A DNA stretch of 64,000 nucleotides from Acidipropionibacterium thoenii DSM 20276 (GCF_000423445.1 NZ_AUHZ01000007.1:104663-168662), one strand, 5' to 3'. Shown: positions 1 through 8,082, numbered from the stretch's first letter. Translations and numbers: made by a program. The notes: generated by a model not told the origin, from the sequence alone.

Positions 1-530
1 GGCCACGGATCTGCTTCCTGGGACGCTTCGAGGAAACTCGCAAGGGCCTGGAGTTCTTCCTGGGGGCGATCAGGCGGGTGCGGCTCAACCATCCTGACCT
101 CGATGCGGTGGTGGTGGGGCCCGGCTCGATCCCCGCACACAACGACCAGGCGAGGTTTCTCGGCGCACTGCCGGATGCCGAGCGTGACCGGGTGCTGGGA
201 TCCAGTGATGTCTACGTGGCACCCAATACCGGAGGCGAGTCCTTCGGAATCGTGCTGGTGGAGGCGATGGCTGCCGGAGCGAAGGTGGTGGCCACCGACC
301 TGTCCGGTTTCCGCGAGGTACTCACCGACGACCGCGGGCTGGTCGGCTGGCTGACCCCCGCCGGTGACCCGGCGGCCCTGGCCAGGGCCATCAACCAGGC
401 GCTGGCCCCGGGACACACCGAGCTGGCCGATCGGGGGCTGCGCCGCGCCCGCCAGTTCGACTGGGACAGTGTCGGACCGCAACTGGTCGAACGTTACCGG
501 GCCGCGATCGTGGCCCGCCGGAGCCGCTGA
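1..530 (+). CDS. PimA-like GDP-mannose glycosyltransferase, 3' part (5' end outside window)
   Basis: This is the C-terminal 175 residues of a GT-B fold, GT4-family glycosyltransferase, read from base 3; the start lies upstream of the window. It opens with RICFLGRFEETRKG, which resembles the start of the nucleotide-sugar domain of PimA, and carries the donor-binding signature ESFGIVLVEAMAAG (E-x7-E). PimA adds the first mannose to phosphatidylinositol on the cytoplasmic membrane face. The next gene is a CDP-alcohol phosphatidyltransferase 66 nt away, which fits phospholipid-linked mannoside synthesis. The missing N-terminal acceptor domain means another GT4 specificity cannot be excluded. Confidence 0.75.
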   Translation, partial: PRICFLGRFEETRKGLEFFLGAIRRVRLNHPDLDAVVVGPGSIPAHNDQARFLGALPDAERDRVLGSSDVYVAPNTGGESFGIVLVEAMAAGAKVVATDLSGFREVLTDDRGLVGWLTPAGDPAALARAINQALAPGHTELADRGLRRARQFDWDSVGPQLVERYRAAIVARRSR

Positions 531-584
531 CCGGATCGCCGCGGTGCACGGCCCGGCACGAGGAGCCGGCTTCGAACCATCCAC

Positions 585-590
585 TACGCT
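585..590 (+). promoter_or_regulatory. -10 box (TACGCT) of a leaderless start
   Basis: TACGCT ends 6 nt before the GTG at 597, and no Shine-Dalgarno sequence precedes that codon. The spacing puts the transcription start at or next to the start codon. Confidence 0.5.
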
Positions 591-596
591 GGCGCC

Positions 597-1223
597 GTGG
601 TCACCCCCAGCTATGACACCGAGAGATTCTGGACCATTCCCAACGTCCTGTCGATCCTCCGGTTGCTCGGTGTGCCTGTTTTCCTGTGGCTGATTCTGGC
701 CCTTCACGCCGACCTGTGGGCGGTGGTGGTGCTCGCCCTGGCCGGGCTGACTGACTGGCTGGACGGCCAGATCGCCCGACGTTTCCATCAGATCTCCCGG
801 GCTGGTCAGCTGCTCGACCCGGCGGCCGACCGGCTGTACATCCTGGCCACCCTCATCGCACTGATGATGCGAGGGGCGATTCCGATGTGGCTGCTGGTGG
901 TGCTGGTGGCCCGCGATGTCGTCATCGCAGGCCTGGTTCCGCTGCTGCGAACCCGTGGCTACTCCTCCCTGCCGGTCCATTTCGTCGGCAAGGCGGCGAC
1001 CTTCTGCCTGCTCTACTCCTTCCCGCTGATCCTGCTCGGCCACCTCACTGAGGGCGGCTGGACGGTGGCGCGGATCCTCGGCTGGGCACTGGCGATCTGG
1101 GGAACGGTGCTCTACTGGTGGGCCGGGCTGCTGTACTGCTACCAGACCTGGCGGATGGTCACCAGCACCCCCGCGAGATCCCAGCTGCGCTCCACCGGCC
1201 CGACTGAGGGGACCGACCGATGA
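597..1223 (+). CDS. CDP-alcohol phosphatidyltransferase family protein
   Basis: A 208-residue integral membrane enzyme with the full CDP-alcohol phosphotransferase signature D-x2-DG-x2-AR-x8-G-x3-D-x3-D, seen as TDWLDGQIARRF followed by G..LD...D. These aspartates bind the metal and the CDP-diacylglycerol. About five or six hydrophobic segments follow. It corresponds by position to Rv1822 (pgsA2) of M. tuberculosis, because DUF881, sbp, DUF881, gcvH and garA follow in the same order. The head-group acceptor (glycerol phosphate, inositol phosphate or other) cannot be read from sequence. GTG start at a leaderless spacing from TACGCT; the stop overlaps the next ATG (ATGA). Confidence 0.85.
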   Translation: MVTPSYDTERFWTIPNVLSILRLLGVPVFLWLILALHADLWAVVVLALAGLTDWLDGQIARRFHQISRAGQLLDPAADRLYILATLIALMMRGAIPMWLLVVLVARDVVIAGLVPLLRTRGYSSLPVHFVGKAATFCLLYSFPLILLGHLTEGGWTVARILGWALAIWGTVLYWWAGLLYCYQTWRMVTSTPARSQLRSTGPTEGTDR

Positions 1224-2113
1224 GCGGCACCGATCACACGACCGGGGCGGCTCAGAGCTCGTCGGGGGAGCAGTCCGGGCGGCGCAGCCAACGGCCGGAT
1301 GCCAGCATGGACCTGCTGCGTCAGGTCCGCGAGGGGGCTCTGGAGCCCGAGTATCTGCACGCCGCCGACCGGCATGGTTGGCAGCGTCGGCGCGACGATG
1401 GCCGACCCGCCGAGGGCGCGAGGTCCACCAGGCCCGGCGGGCGCGGTTGGATCGGCACTGCGGTGATGCTGCTGCTCGCCGGGCTGCTGCTGGGCGGCGC
1501 ATGGCGGTCCACCTCGGTGGCCCGGCCCTCCGAACTGGCCGAGCGCGACGACCTCATCAATCGGATTCAGTCGGCCCAGGCCCACCAGTCGGGTCAGCAG
1601 GCAGCGGTCAATCGGCTGCAGGTCCAGGTGAGCTCGATGCGCGCCGCCCAGTCGGCCGACAGCAGTCTGGACACCCGGCTGGCAGCAGCCGGGAAGACGG
1701 CCGGGACAGTCGCGGTGAGCGGGCCCGGCATCCAGGTCGTCATCGATGACGCTGCTGACGGGGCCGGTGAGGGCCGGGTCGGGGACCAGGACCTTCGCCA
1801 GCTCATCAATGGCCTGTGGCAGGCCGGTGCCGAGGCGATCTCGGTCAATGGTCACCGGATCACCACCCGCACCGCGGTGCGCTCGGCCGGCTCGGCGATC
1901 ACCGTCGACTACGTATCCCTCACCCGGCCCTACCGGATCAGTGCGATCGGCGACTCCGCCCAGCTGCCCGGCAGGTTGTCGCAGAACGGTGGGGGACAGT
2001 GGTTGACCTACATCTCCGACAACTTCGGGGTGCGTTACTCGGTGACCACGGCCACCTCGATGCAGTTGCCGGCCGCCACCCAGACCGCCGTCAACTTTGC
2101 CACCCCCCGGTAG
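1220..2113 (+). CDS. DUF881 family membrane-anchored protein (first copy)
   Basis: A 297-residue protein with a charged cytoplasmic N-terminus, one transmembrane helix at about residues 77-95, a short heptad-like stretch (about 105-135) and an extracytoplasmic DUF881 domain. It contains the family hallmark GPGIQVVIDD and the later GAEAISVNGHRI. DUF881 proteins occur in Gram-positive bacteria, in actinobacteria as a pair flanking sbp. Their biochemical role is unknown; an envelope or division-linked role is inferred from topology and neighbours. The start codon overlaps the preceding stop (ATGA), implying translational coupling. Confidence 0.85.
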   Translation: MSGTDHTTGAAQSSSGEQSGRRSQRPDASMDLLRQVREGALEPEYLHAADRHGWQRRRDDGRPAEGARSTRPGGRGWIGTAVMLLLAGLLLGGAWRSTSVARPSELAERDDLINRIQSAQAHQSGQQAAVNRLQVQVSSMRAAQSADSSLDTRLAAAGKTAGTVAVSGPGIQVVIDDAADGAGEGRVGDQDLRQLINGLWQAGAEAISVNGHRITTRTAVRSAGSAITVDYVSLTRPYRISAIGDSAQLPGRLSQNGGGQWLTYISDNFGVRYSVTTATSMQLPAATQTAVNFATPR

Positions 2114-2229
2114 CCGGAGTCGACTGGGAGAGAAACTGCTGAGCCGGCACCGGGATCGGGCAGCGGCCTGTCCGGGCGGTACCGGCGACCGACCATGGCA
2201 GGATGGGCACGTCGACGAAAGGAAGGCGC

Positions 2230-2562
2230 ATGATCGCGGTCATCGGTCTGATCGTCGGGGTGATCCTCGGCCTGCTGCTCAATCCCTCGATGCCGATCGC
2301 CCTGCAGCCCTACCTGCCGATCATGATCGTCGCGGCGCTGGACGCCCTGGTGGGTGCTGCCCGGGCATACCTCGGCCGCACCTTCTCCGACAAGATCTTC
2401 GTGGTCTCCTTCCTGTCCAATGTGACCATCGCCGGTCTGATGGTCTGGGTGGGGGACAGGATCGGCGTCGGCACTCAGCTGTCCACCGCCGTGGTCGTGG
2501 TCCTCGGGATCAGGATCTTCACGAATGTGGCTGCCATCCGACGGGCCCTGCTCCATGTCTGA
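2230..2562 (+). CDS. sbp: Small basic protein Sbp (DUF1290)
   Basis: A 110-residue, almost entirely hydrophobic protein with three or four membrane segments, starting at the ATG preceded by GGAAGG seven bases upstream; an earlier in-frame ATG at 2203 has no such site. The sequence (IAVIGLIVGVILGLLLNPSM and later ALDALVGAARAYLGRTFSDK) matches the DUF1290/Sbp family, which lies between two DUF881 genes in mycobacteria, streptomycetes and others. Function is unknown. A three-component membrane assembly with the two DUF881 proteins is an inference from invariant gene order. Confidence 0.85.
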   Translation: MIAVIGLIVGVILGLLLNPSMPIALQPYLPIMIVAALDALVGAARAYLGRTFSDKIFVVSFLSNVTIAGLMVWVGDRIGVGTQLSTAVVVVLGIRIFTNVAAIRRALLHV

Positions 2563-3388
2563 ATCCGGCAGGGCACGACACGACAGCTCCCGCACCACCG
2601 ATCCGGCCCCCGGCAGCCCGGATGCTGCCGGCCCGGCAGCCGACGCCGAGGAGACCGCCGCACCGCAGCCCTCCGTGTGGGCCCGGATCGGCCACGACCT
2701 GCTCCACCCGGGGATCGGCCAGCTGGTGGTCGCCGTGATCCTGTGCCTGTCGACCTTCGCGGTGGTCAGCCAGATCCGCTCCCGGGCCGAGGATGATCCC
2801 TTCTCGGGGATGCGCCGGGCCGATCTGGTGACCATGCTGGACAATCTGTCGACCTCCTCGCGCCAGCTGGACTCCGAGCTCGCCGAGTTGCGCGACACCC
2901 AACGTGAGTTGCAGTCGGGGGCCGACTCCCAGCAGGCCGCCCGCAAACAGGCCGCCAGCAGGCTCTCCCAGCTCCAGGTGCTGTTGGGCACGGTGCCGGT
3001 GCAGGGTCCCGGTATCACCCTGGTGATCAAGGACCCCGATGCGAAGGTGACCTCCGACATGCTGCTGGACGCCGTCGAGGAGCTTCGCGATGCCGGGGCC
3101 GAGGCGATCTGCCTCAATGGCAGGGTCCGGGTGGTCGCCAGCACCTGGTTCGCGTCGGGGGCGGACTCGGTGCTCGCCTCCGGGACGCCGATCAGCCGTC
3201 CCATCACCATCCAGGCGATCGGCGACCCGCACTCCCTGGAGGAGGGTGCCCGGTTCCGCGGTGGCCTGGTCTCGCAGGTGGAATCGGCACAGAGCGGGGC
3301 CACCGTGCAGATCACCCAGAAGCAGCAGATCAGGATCGACGCGGTGGCCGCCTCCGCGCCGATGAGCAACGCCACGCCGGTCCGCTGA
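2555..3388 (+). CDS. DUF881 family membrane-anchored protein (second copy)
   Basis: A 277-residue paralogue of the protein at 1220-2113: one membrane helix near residues 55-72, a predicted coiled region rich in Gln/Arg/Leu (about 95-145) and a DUF881 domain with GPGITLVIKDPDAK and GAEAICLNGRVRV. The ATG at 2555 overlaps the last eight bases of sbp; an upstream in-frame GTG at 2525 would run much further into sbp, so 2555 is preferred. Overlaps through this block suggest co-translation of the DUF881-Sbp-DUF881 trio. Confidence 0.85.
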   Translation: MSESGRARHDSSRTTDPAPGSPDAAGPAADAEETAAPQPSVWARIGHDLLHPGIGQLVVAVILCLSTFAVVSQIRSRAEDDPFSGMRRADLVTMLDNLSTSSRQLDSELAELRDTQRELQSGADSQQAARKQAASRLSQLQVLLGTVPVQGPGITLVIKDPDAKVTSDMLLDAVEELRDAGAEAICLNGRVRVVASTWFASGADSVLASGTPISRPITIQAIGDPHSLEEGARFRGGLVSQVESAQSGATVQITQKQQIRIDAVAASAPMSNATPVR

Positions 3389-3411
3389 GCCCCGGGCCGG
3401 CGCAGTCGTCG

Positions 3412-3428
3412 CGGGCCCGGTGGGCCCG
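3412..3428 (+). terminator. Hairpin after the second DUF881 gene
   Basis: CGGGCCC and GGGCCCG form a 7-bp perfect stem with a 3-nt loop, 24 nt after the stop codon. There is no U-tract, so termination is only a possibility; it separates the membrane trio from gcvH. Confidence 0.35.
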
Positions 3429-3559
3429 ACCATCGGGTTGCGGCGAGTCAAGATACCGCCGCCAGCTCGCCGGACGGCTAGTGTTGGGGGCAGCACGGCG
3501 GCCGCCGTGCTGTGGTCTCCGCGCAACGGATACCATCCGACGTCCAGGAGGTTTCTGCG

Positions 3560-3949
3560 ATGGCCGACGCCCCGGAGGATCTCCAGTACGCCACCGACCA
3601 CGTCTGGGTGCGTCCTGGTAACGGTGACGAGGTACGGGTCGGGCTCACTGCCGCCGGTGTCGAGAACCTCGGCGAGGTGGTCGGAGTCACCCTTCCCGAG
3701 GTCGGCGACGAGCTGGCCAGGGGAGATGTCGCAGTGGAGATCGACACCGATGACGAGGCGGTCGACGTCGACGCACCGGTGAGCGGACAGGTGGTGGCCG
3801 TCAACCAGGTGATTGTCGATGCCGTCTCGGCGTTGGTCTCCGACCCCTATGGCGACGGCTGGTTGATAGCCGTGGAACTGGGGGATCCCTCCGAGCTGGA
3901 CGACCTGCTGGACGTCGACGGTTATGAGAGCCTCACGGAGTCCTCATGA
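3560..3949 (+). CDS. GcvH-like protein lacking the lipoylation lysine
   Basis: A 129-residue homologue of glycine-cleavage H protein, started at the ATG eight bases after AGGAGG. The fold is well kept: LQYATDHVWVR, VGLT..G.ENLGEVVGVTLPEVGD, APVSGQVVAVN and DPYGDGWLIAVEL align with GcvH throughout. However, the lipoyl-lysine motif (ESVKA in ordinary GcvH) reads DTDDE, with Asp65 where lysine should be, and the whole protein contains no lysine. It therefore cannot carry lipoate on lysine or shuttle methylamine. No gcvT or gcvP lies nearby. It sits where gcvH precedes garA in mycobacteria, so a structural or regulatory role in that block is the likely alternative. Confidence 0.85.
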   Translation: MADAPEDLQYATDHVWVRPGNGDEVRVGLTAAGVENLGEVVGVTLPEVGDELARGDVAVEIDTDDEAVDVDAPVSGQVVAVNQVIVDAVSALVSDPYGDGWLIAVELGDPSELDDLLDVDGYESLTESS

Positions 3950-4076
3950 GCCGACTGTCCATCATGGGGGCAGCCTGGTCCGCAACGAGCAGACTTGATC
4001 GAGAAGGCACACCCGGCAAGCGGCACGGGTGCCGGGTAACAGAACCCTGAGAAGGGTCGAGAGCGAGGATGACGAG

Positions 4077-4583
4077 ATGAACAAGTGCCTCAGGTGCGGG
4101 CAGGACAACGTCGAGGACGCCAACTTCTGCTCACGCTGCGGAGCGCGGCTCGGCGCGGCTGCCGGGATCCCCGGCGACAACACCGGCGTCATCCCGGTGA
4201 TGACCGATGATGTCGTCACCGAGACCCCGGCGCTGTCGGGGGAGGCCCTCTCGGCGATCGAGAACCTGGCCGAGGGAAATGGCTTGTTGGTGGTCGAGCG
4301 TGGGCCCAATGTCGGCACCCAGTTCGTGCTCGACCAGGACGTCACGACCGCTGGCCGTAGCACCCACTCCGACATCTTCCTCGACGACATCACGGTCTCC
4401 CGACACCATGTGAAGTTCCTCAAGAAGGACGGCAGGATCTTCGTCGAGGACCAGGGCAGCCTGAACGGCACCTATGTCAATCGGACCCTGGTCGACGGCT
4501 CTGCGCCGCTGCGTGAAGGTGACGAGGTCCAGATCGGGAAGTTCCGGATGATCTTCCACGCCGGCGGGAGCGGTCTGCGCTGA
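4077..4583 (+). CDS. garA: GarA/OdhI-type FHA protein with N-terminal zinc ribbon
   Basis: A 168-residue protein: a zinc ribbon at residues 4-22 (CLRCG...FCSRCG), a linker, and a C-terminal forkhead-associated domain (about 68-165) with GRSTHSDIFLDD, SRHH and GSLNGTYVN, the phosphothreonine-binding residues. GarA/OdhI proteins bind and inhibit 2-oxoglutarate dehydrogenase and regulate glutamate enzymes; phosphorylation of an N-terminal ETTS motif makes the FHA bind its own tail. Here that motif is replaced by VTETPALS (Thr48, Thr50), a plausible kinase target but not the canonical sequence. Start at the ATG after a purine-rich GAGCGAGGA; an earlier in-frame start is possible but would precede the cysteines with unrelated residues. 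Confidence 0.85.
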   Translation: MNKCLRCGQDNVEDANFCSRCGARLGAAAGIPGDNTGVIPVMTDDVVTETPALSGEALSAIENLAEGNGLLVVERGPNVGTQFVLDQDVTTAGRSTHSDIFLDDITVSRHHVKFLKKDGRIFVEDQGSLNGTYVNRTLVDGSAPLREGDEVQIGKFRMIFHAGGSGLR

Positions 4584-5302
4584 TGGCTGGTCAGGTCTGG
4601 AGCATTGGGCAGGTGATGAAGCTGCTGAAGCCCGAGTTCACCGACCTGTCCATCTCGAAGATCCGATTCCTGGAGTCGGAGGGTCTGCTGAGCCCCGAGC
4701 GCGCTCCTTCCGGCTACCGCAAGTACGCCCAGGCCGATGTCGAGCGGCTGCAGTACATCCTCACCTGTCAGCGCGACAACTTCCAGCCGCTCAAGGTGAT
4801 CCGTGAGCACCTGGAGATGATCGATCGCGGCGAGGAGCCGCCTGCGGTGGACCAGCCCTCCCCGCCGGGCGGACCGGCCGAGACGGAGCCCGCCGGCGGA
4901 GCAGCCGGCGTCGGCCCGGCAGTGATCCGCCGGGCCAAGGGCCCGATCAGGATGAACCGGCGGGAGCTGGTCCGTGCCAGCGGGATCACCGAGGCGCATC
5001 TGGTCGAGCTGGAGCGTCACCAGCTGGTCCGCACCAAGCGGGGCCAGCAGTGGTACGGCCAGGAGGCCCTGATGGTCTGCGTCGCCTCTCGGCGACTGCG
5101 TGACTTCGGGATGGACACCCGACACATCCGAGCCATCCGCCAGGCCGCCGAACGTGAGGCAGGAATGATCGAGCAGACCGTGATGCCCCATGCCCGGCGC
5201 GCCCACCAGGCCGACCAGCAGGTCAGCAAGCTGGCCTCTGAGATCACCCAGCTGGTGATCCACGCGCACGCCGCGATGGTCTATGACCTCCTGGAGCACT
5301 GA
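4583..5302 (+). CDS. ftsR: MerR-family regulator FtsR-like (Rv1828 type)
   Basis: A 239-residue regulator. The N-terminal winged helix (WSIGQVMKLLKPEF...SISKIRFLESEGLL) and GYRKYAQADVERLQ are MerR-like; the C-terminal half (from about residue 120) is the separate effector/dimer domain of the Rv1828 group. In Corynebacterium this protein, named FtsR, activates ftsZ. A Pro/Gly/Glu-rich linker occupies about residues 85-115. The ATG overlaps the garA stop as TGATG, so it is probably translationally coupled to garA. The assignment rests on synteny plus domain order; its DNA target here is not visible. Confidence 0.8.
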   Translation: MAGQVWSIGQVMKLLKPEFTDLSISKIRFLESEGLLSPERAPSGYRKYAQADVERLQYILTCQRDNFQPLKVIREHLEMIDRGEEPPAVDQPSPPGGPAETEPAGGAAGVGPAVIRRAKGPIRMNRRELVRASGITEAHLVELERHQLVRTKRGQQWYGQEALMVCVASRRLRDFGMDTRHIRAIRQAAEREAGMIEQTVMPHARRAHQADQQVSKLASEITQLVIHAHAAMVYDLLEH

Positions 5303-5350
5303 CCACCACCGGCCCGCGGTTCGCTGACAGGTCGCAGTATCCGGGCTGAG

Positions 5351-5356
5351 TAGGCT
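5351..5356 (+). promoter_or_regulatory. -10 box (TAGGCT) of a leaderless start
   Basis: TAGGCT lies 7 nt before the ATG at 5364, with no Shine-Dalgarno sequence between them. Confidence 0.5.
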
Positions 5357-5363
5357 TGTCGAC

Positions 5364-5831
5364 ATGGTGGTCGAACTGGAGGTCGTCGGAATCCGACTCG
5401 ACCAGATCTCCCAATCGCCCATTCTGCTGCTCAAGGAGGCTGGCGGACGGCGTCATCTGGCGATCTGGATCGGTGCCGGGGAGGCTGCGGCCATCGCCCA
5501 GGCCCTCGACGACGTCGAGCCTCCGCGCCCTCTGACCCACGACCTGATGGCCACGGTGCTCACAGAACTGGGATGCCCCTCTCCGGTGATGACGATCACC
5601 CGGGTCGAGGATGGCATCTGGTACGGGCAGATGACGCTGTCCGAGGACCAGCAGATCGAGGCCAGACCCTCCGATCTGGTGGCTCTGGCGCTGCGAATGG
5701 GAGTCCCGGTGAGCTGTCGGCCGGAGGTCCTGGAGGACTTCGGCATCCTGCTGGACGAGTCCCCGCAGGACGAGGTGGCTCGGTTCAAGGAGTTCCTGGA
5801 CCATGTCAGTCCCGACGATTTCGAGGACTGA
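5364..5831 (+). CDS. Bifunctional nuclease-domain protein (DUF151)
   Basis: A 155-residue DUF151 protein, the counterpart of Rv1829. Family features are LEVVGIRLD at the N-terminus, PILLLKEAGGRRHLAIWIGAGEAAAI (here broken at PILLLKEAG and GRRHLAIWIG) and RPLTHDLMATVLTELG. Some plant and bacterial members have been called bifunctional DNase/RNase, but the activity of the bacterial proteins is not well defined. It has its own leaderless promoter although it follows ftsR by only 61 nt. The position between two MerR-type genes is conserved in actinobacteria. Confidence 0.85.
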   Translation: MVVELEVVGIRLDQISQSPILLLKEAGGRRHLAIWIGAGEAAAIAQALDDVEPPRPLTHDLMATVLTELGCPSPVMTITRVEDGIWYGQMTLSEDQQIEARPSDLVALALRMGVPVSCRPEVLEDFGILLDESPQDEVARFKEFLDHVSPDDFED

Positions 5832-6055
5832 CACCCTCGGGCGCACCACTGTGGGGCGGTCAGGCCGACAACCCTCCAGTTCCACTTCACCCTCGATATC
5901 GCGTGGAAACCCCTAGTCAGATGGGTATTGAAGGTGAGATCCGAGGCGTGTGCGCCGAACTCCGGCGTGGCTCCGGGTGAGCCGGGACGGTGCCACGTAG
6001 CGTCTGTGAGCGATGGGGACGGCAACGGGCCGTCCCAGGACAGAGGGTGATCCAG

Positions 6056-6625
6056 ATGGTCGAGACAGCGGCGCACCAGCCCCCCTCGCCCAGGCACGCC
6101 CAGGGCGTGCTCTTCGACGGAGACTTCTCCCCACTGCCCGTGGACGTCGGCTTCCGCGGCCCGGTGGCCTCCGGAGCGGCCGGGATCACCTACCGGCAGC
6201 TCGACTACTGGGCCCGCACCGGCCTGGTGCGTCCCGAGATCCGCGGCGCCTCGGGTTCGGGCAGTCAGCGGCTCTACTCCTTCCGTGACATCCTGCTGCT
6301 CAAGGTCGTCAAGAGACTGCTGGACGCCGGCGTCTCCCTTCAGCAGATCAGGATCGCCATTGACCACCTGCGCGCCAACGGCGTCGAGGAGCTGTCGACG
6401 GTCACCCTGATGAGTGACGGTGTCTCGGTCTACGAATGCACCCGCGATGACGAGGTCATCGATCTGCTGCGCGGTGGCCAGGGGATGTTCGCCATCTCCC
6501 TGGGCGGGGTCTGGCGCGACGTCAACGGGTCGCTGTCCAAGCTGCCGCATGAACACATCGGGGTCGGTGTCGCCCAGCACGATGACGAGCTGTCGCGCAG
6601 AAGGGCCTCGCGTCGGGCATCCTGA
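6056..6625 (+). CDS. MerR-family regulator (Rv1830/McdR-type)
   Basis: A 189-residue MerR protein with the helix-turn-helix ITYRQLDYWARTGLVRPEI, GSQRLYSFRDILLLKVV and a helical dimerisation region ending in ISLGGVWRDVN. It matches the third regulator of the conserved block (Rv1830), which in mycobacteria has been linked to division/cell-cycle control. The ATG at 6056 follows AGAGGG by eight bases; a -10-like TAGCGT lies at 5998-6003. The 224 nt upstream hold no other gene. Target sites are not evident. Confidence 0.8.
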   Translation: MVETAAHQPPSPRHAQGVLFDGDFSPLPVDVGFRGPVASGAAGITYRQLDYWARTGLVRPEIRGASGSGSQRLYSFRDILLLKVVKRLLDAGVSLQQIRIAIDHLRANGVEELSTVTLMSDGVSVYECTRDDEVIDLLRGGQGMFAISLGGVWRDVNGSLSKLPHEHIGVGVAQHDDELSRRRASRRAS

Positions 6626-6635
6626 GAGGGTGAGG

Positions 6636-7970
6636 ATGCTCGACAAGCTCAAGGAGTTCGGCCAACGGGCCCTTCGGCGACCTGCCATCTCTCATCTGGT
6701 GCGCGCTCAGGCGCGGTACTCCAGTCGGCTCGGCAACCATTTCGCGGCGGCCATCACCTATTTCACCGTGCTGGCCGCGGTCCCGGTGGTGGCATTCTCC
6801 TTCTCGGTGCTGTCGGTGGTGCTCACCCGGGTCCGGCCCGATGTCATCGAGGCCATCAAGAACCTGGTGGTGAGTTCGCTGGGGGCCACCGGCGGCTCGG
6901 GCAAACTGACTGAGATCATCGACTCCTCGGTGCGCACCACCGGGTCCTGGTGGACTCTGATGACCACCGTGGCCGTCACGTTGTGGGCCGGGGTCTCGTG
7001 GGTGGGTCACATCCGGGCCGGCATTCGCGCCCAGTCCGAACCGGCCTTCAGCATGGTCCCGGAGGACGAGAACTATCTGATGGGCAAGGTCCGCGACTCG
7101 CTGTCCTTCATCACGGCCCTGGTGGTGCTGCTGGTCACCTTCGCCACCGCCCAGGGCGGCGCGACGATGTCGGGGCAGCTGGGCCGCAGGCTCGGCATCG
7201 ATCTGCTGCCCGGCCACAAGGTCTATCTCACGCTCGCCGGTCTGGTGGTCTCCACCGGGGCCGGCACCTTCTTCTTCGTCTTCCTCTACGGGTTGGTGCC
7301 GCGGTCGCGGCGCAACTGGCCGGCGATCCTGCGCGGCTCGCTGGCGGCCGGGATCTGCCTTGCGGTGGTCCAGACCGGAGCAGGGGTCCTGGTGCGGGCG
7401 GTGAGAGTCAACCGGGCGGTGCAGGCCTTCGGCTCGATCATCGTCGTGATGCTGGTGCTCAACATCCTGGCCCGGATGATCCTGCTGGTGGCGGCCTGGA
7501 TCGGCACCACGAATCAGCCGGCCGTCCCCTACCGCTGGAATGACGCCGACGCCGCGCTCGAGCACGACGAGGACGCCTGGATCGTCGAGGAGCACTGGGC
7601 GGCGGCCCATGCCGACAAGAAGGCGAAGGAGGCAGAGCAGGAGGGCCACCCCGATGCGAAGGAGGAGGCTCCGGACGACCGATCGGGGGAGTCGGGGACA
7701 TCACCGGGCGATGGGCGCGTGGCCCGGCCTGATTCCGGCCGGCAGGCGGCCGGGTCGAAGGGGGCCGGCTCGAAGGGGGCCGGCTCGAAGGGGGTCGAGG
7801 CGAGCCGGGCCGGCAGCGGCAGGGACGCCCTGCGGCCGAGCCGGGAGACCATCACTTCGGCGCCGGGGACATCGGGGGCCTTCCGCAGGGCGGGCCTGCG
7901 GGGATTCCTCCTGGGAGCGGTGTTCGGTGCTCTGGTGGCTGCGCTGAGCGCCCGGGGTCACCGGGACTGA
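6636..7970 (+). CDS. YihY/BrkB family inner-membrane protein with low-complexity C-tail
   Basis: A 444-residue protein with about six membrane segments typical of the YihY/BrkB (formerly RNase BN) family, including the opening SSRLGNHFAAAITYFTVLA and the later FFFVFLYGLVPRSRRNWPAI. The start chosen is the ATG seven bases after GAGAGGG, ten bases past the merR stop. From about residue 300 the tail is hydrophilic and acidic (EHDEDAWIVEEHW), then contains three tandem GSKGA units (about 373-387) and ends with an extra hydrophobic helix near the C-terminus. Function of this family is not established; transport or envelope roles are proposed. Confidence 0.8.
   Translation: MLDKLKEFGQRALRRPAISHLVRAQARYSSRLGNHFAAAITYFTVLAAVPVVAFSFSVLSVVLTRVRPDVIEAIKNLVVSSLGATGGSGKLTEIIDSSVRTTGSWWTLMTTVAVTLWAGVSWVGHIRAGIRAQSEPAFSMVPEDENYLMGKVRDSLSFITALVVLLVTFATAQGGATMSGQLGRRLGIDLLPGHKVYLTLAGLVVSTGAGTFFFVFLYGLVPRSRRNWPAILRGSLAAGICLAVVQTGAGVLVRAVRVNRAVQAFGSIIVVMLVLNILARMILLVAAWIGTTNQPAVPYRWNDADAALEHDEDAWIVEEHWAAAHADKKAKEAEQEGHPDAKEEAPDDRSGESGTSPGDGRVARPDSGRQAAGSKGAGSKGAGSKGVEASRAGSGRDALRPSRETITSAPGTSGAFRRAGLRGFLLGAVFGALVAALSARGHRD
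7753..7797 (+). repeat. Three tandem 15-bp repeats encoding GSKGA
   Basis: A unit close to GGGTCGAAGGGGGCC is repeated three times in frame inside the BrkB-like gene, giving GSKGAGSKGAGSKG. Length variation between strains is likely because it is a short perfect tandem repeat. Confidence 0.7.
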
Positions 7971-8049
7971 CCCTCGGACTGCTGCCGACTCGACTGCCCG
8001 GTGCCGAGCGCGGGCCGGCGGCGTCCATCCGCACTCGGCGGAGATGGCG

Positions 8050-8082
8050 AGGGGCCCGCTCCGACAGCGGGAGCGGGCCCCT
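8050..8082. terminator. Bidirectional hairpin between brkB-like gene and pfp
   Basis: A 13-bp perfect stem (8050-8062 with 8070-8082, AGGGGCCCGCTCC and its complement) with a 7-nt loop lies between two convergent genes. The strong G+C stem fits a bidirectional terminator without long U-tracts. Confidence 0.65.
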
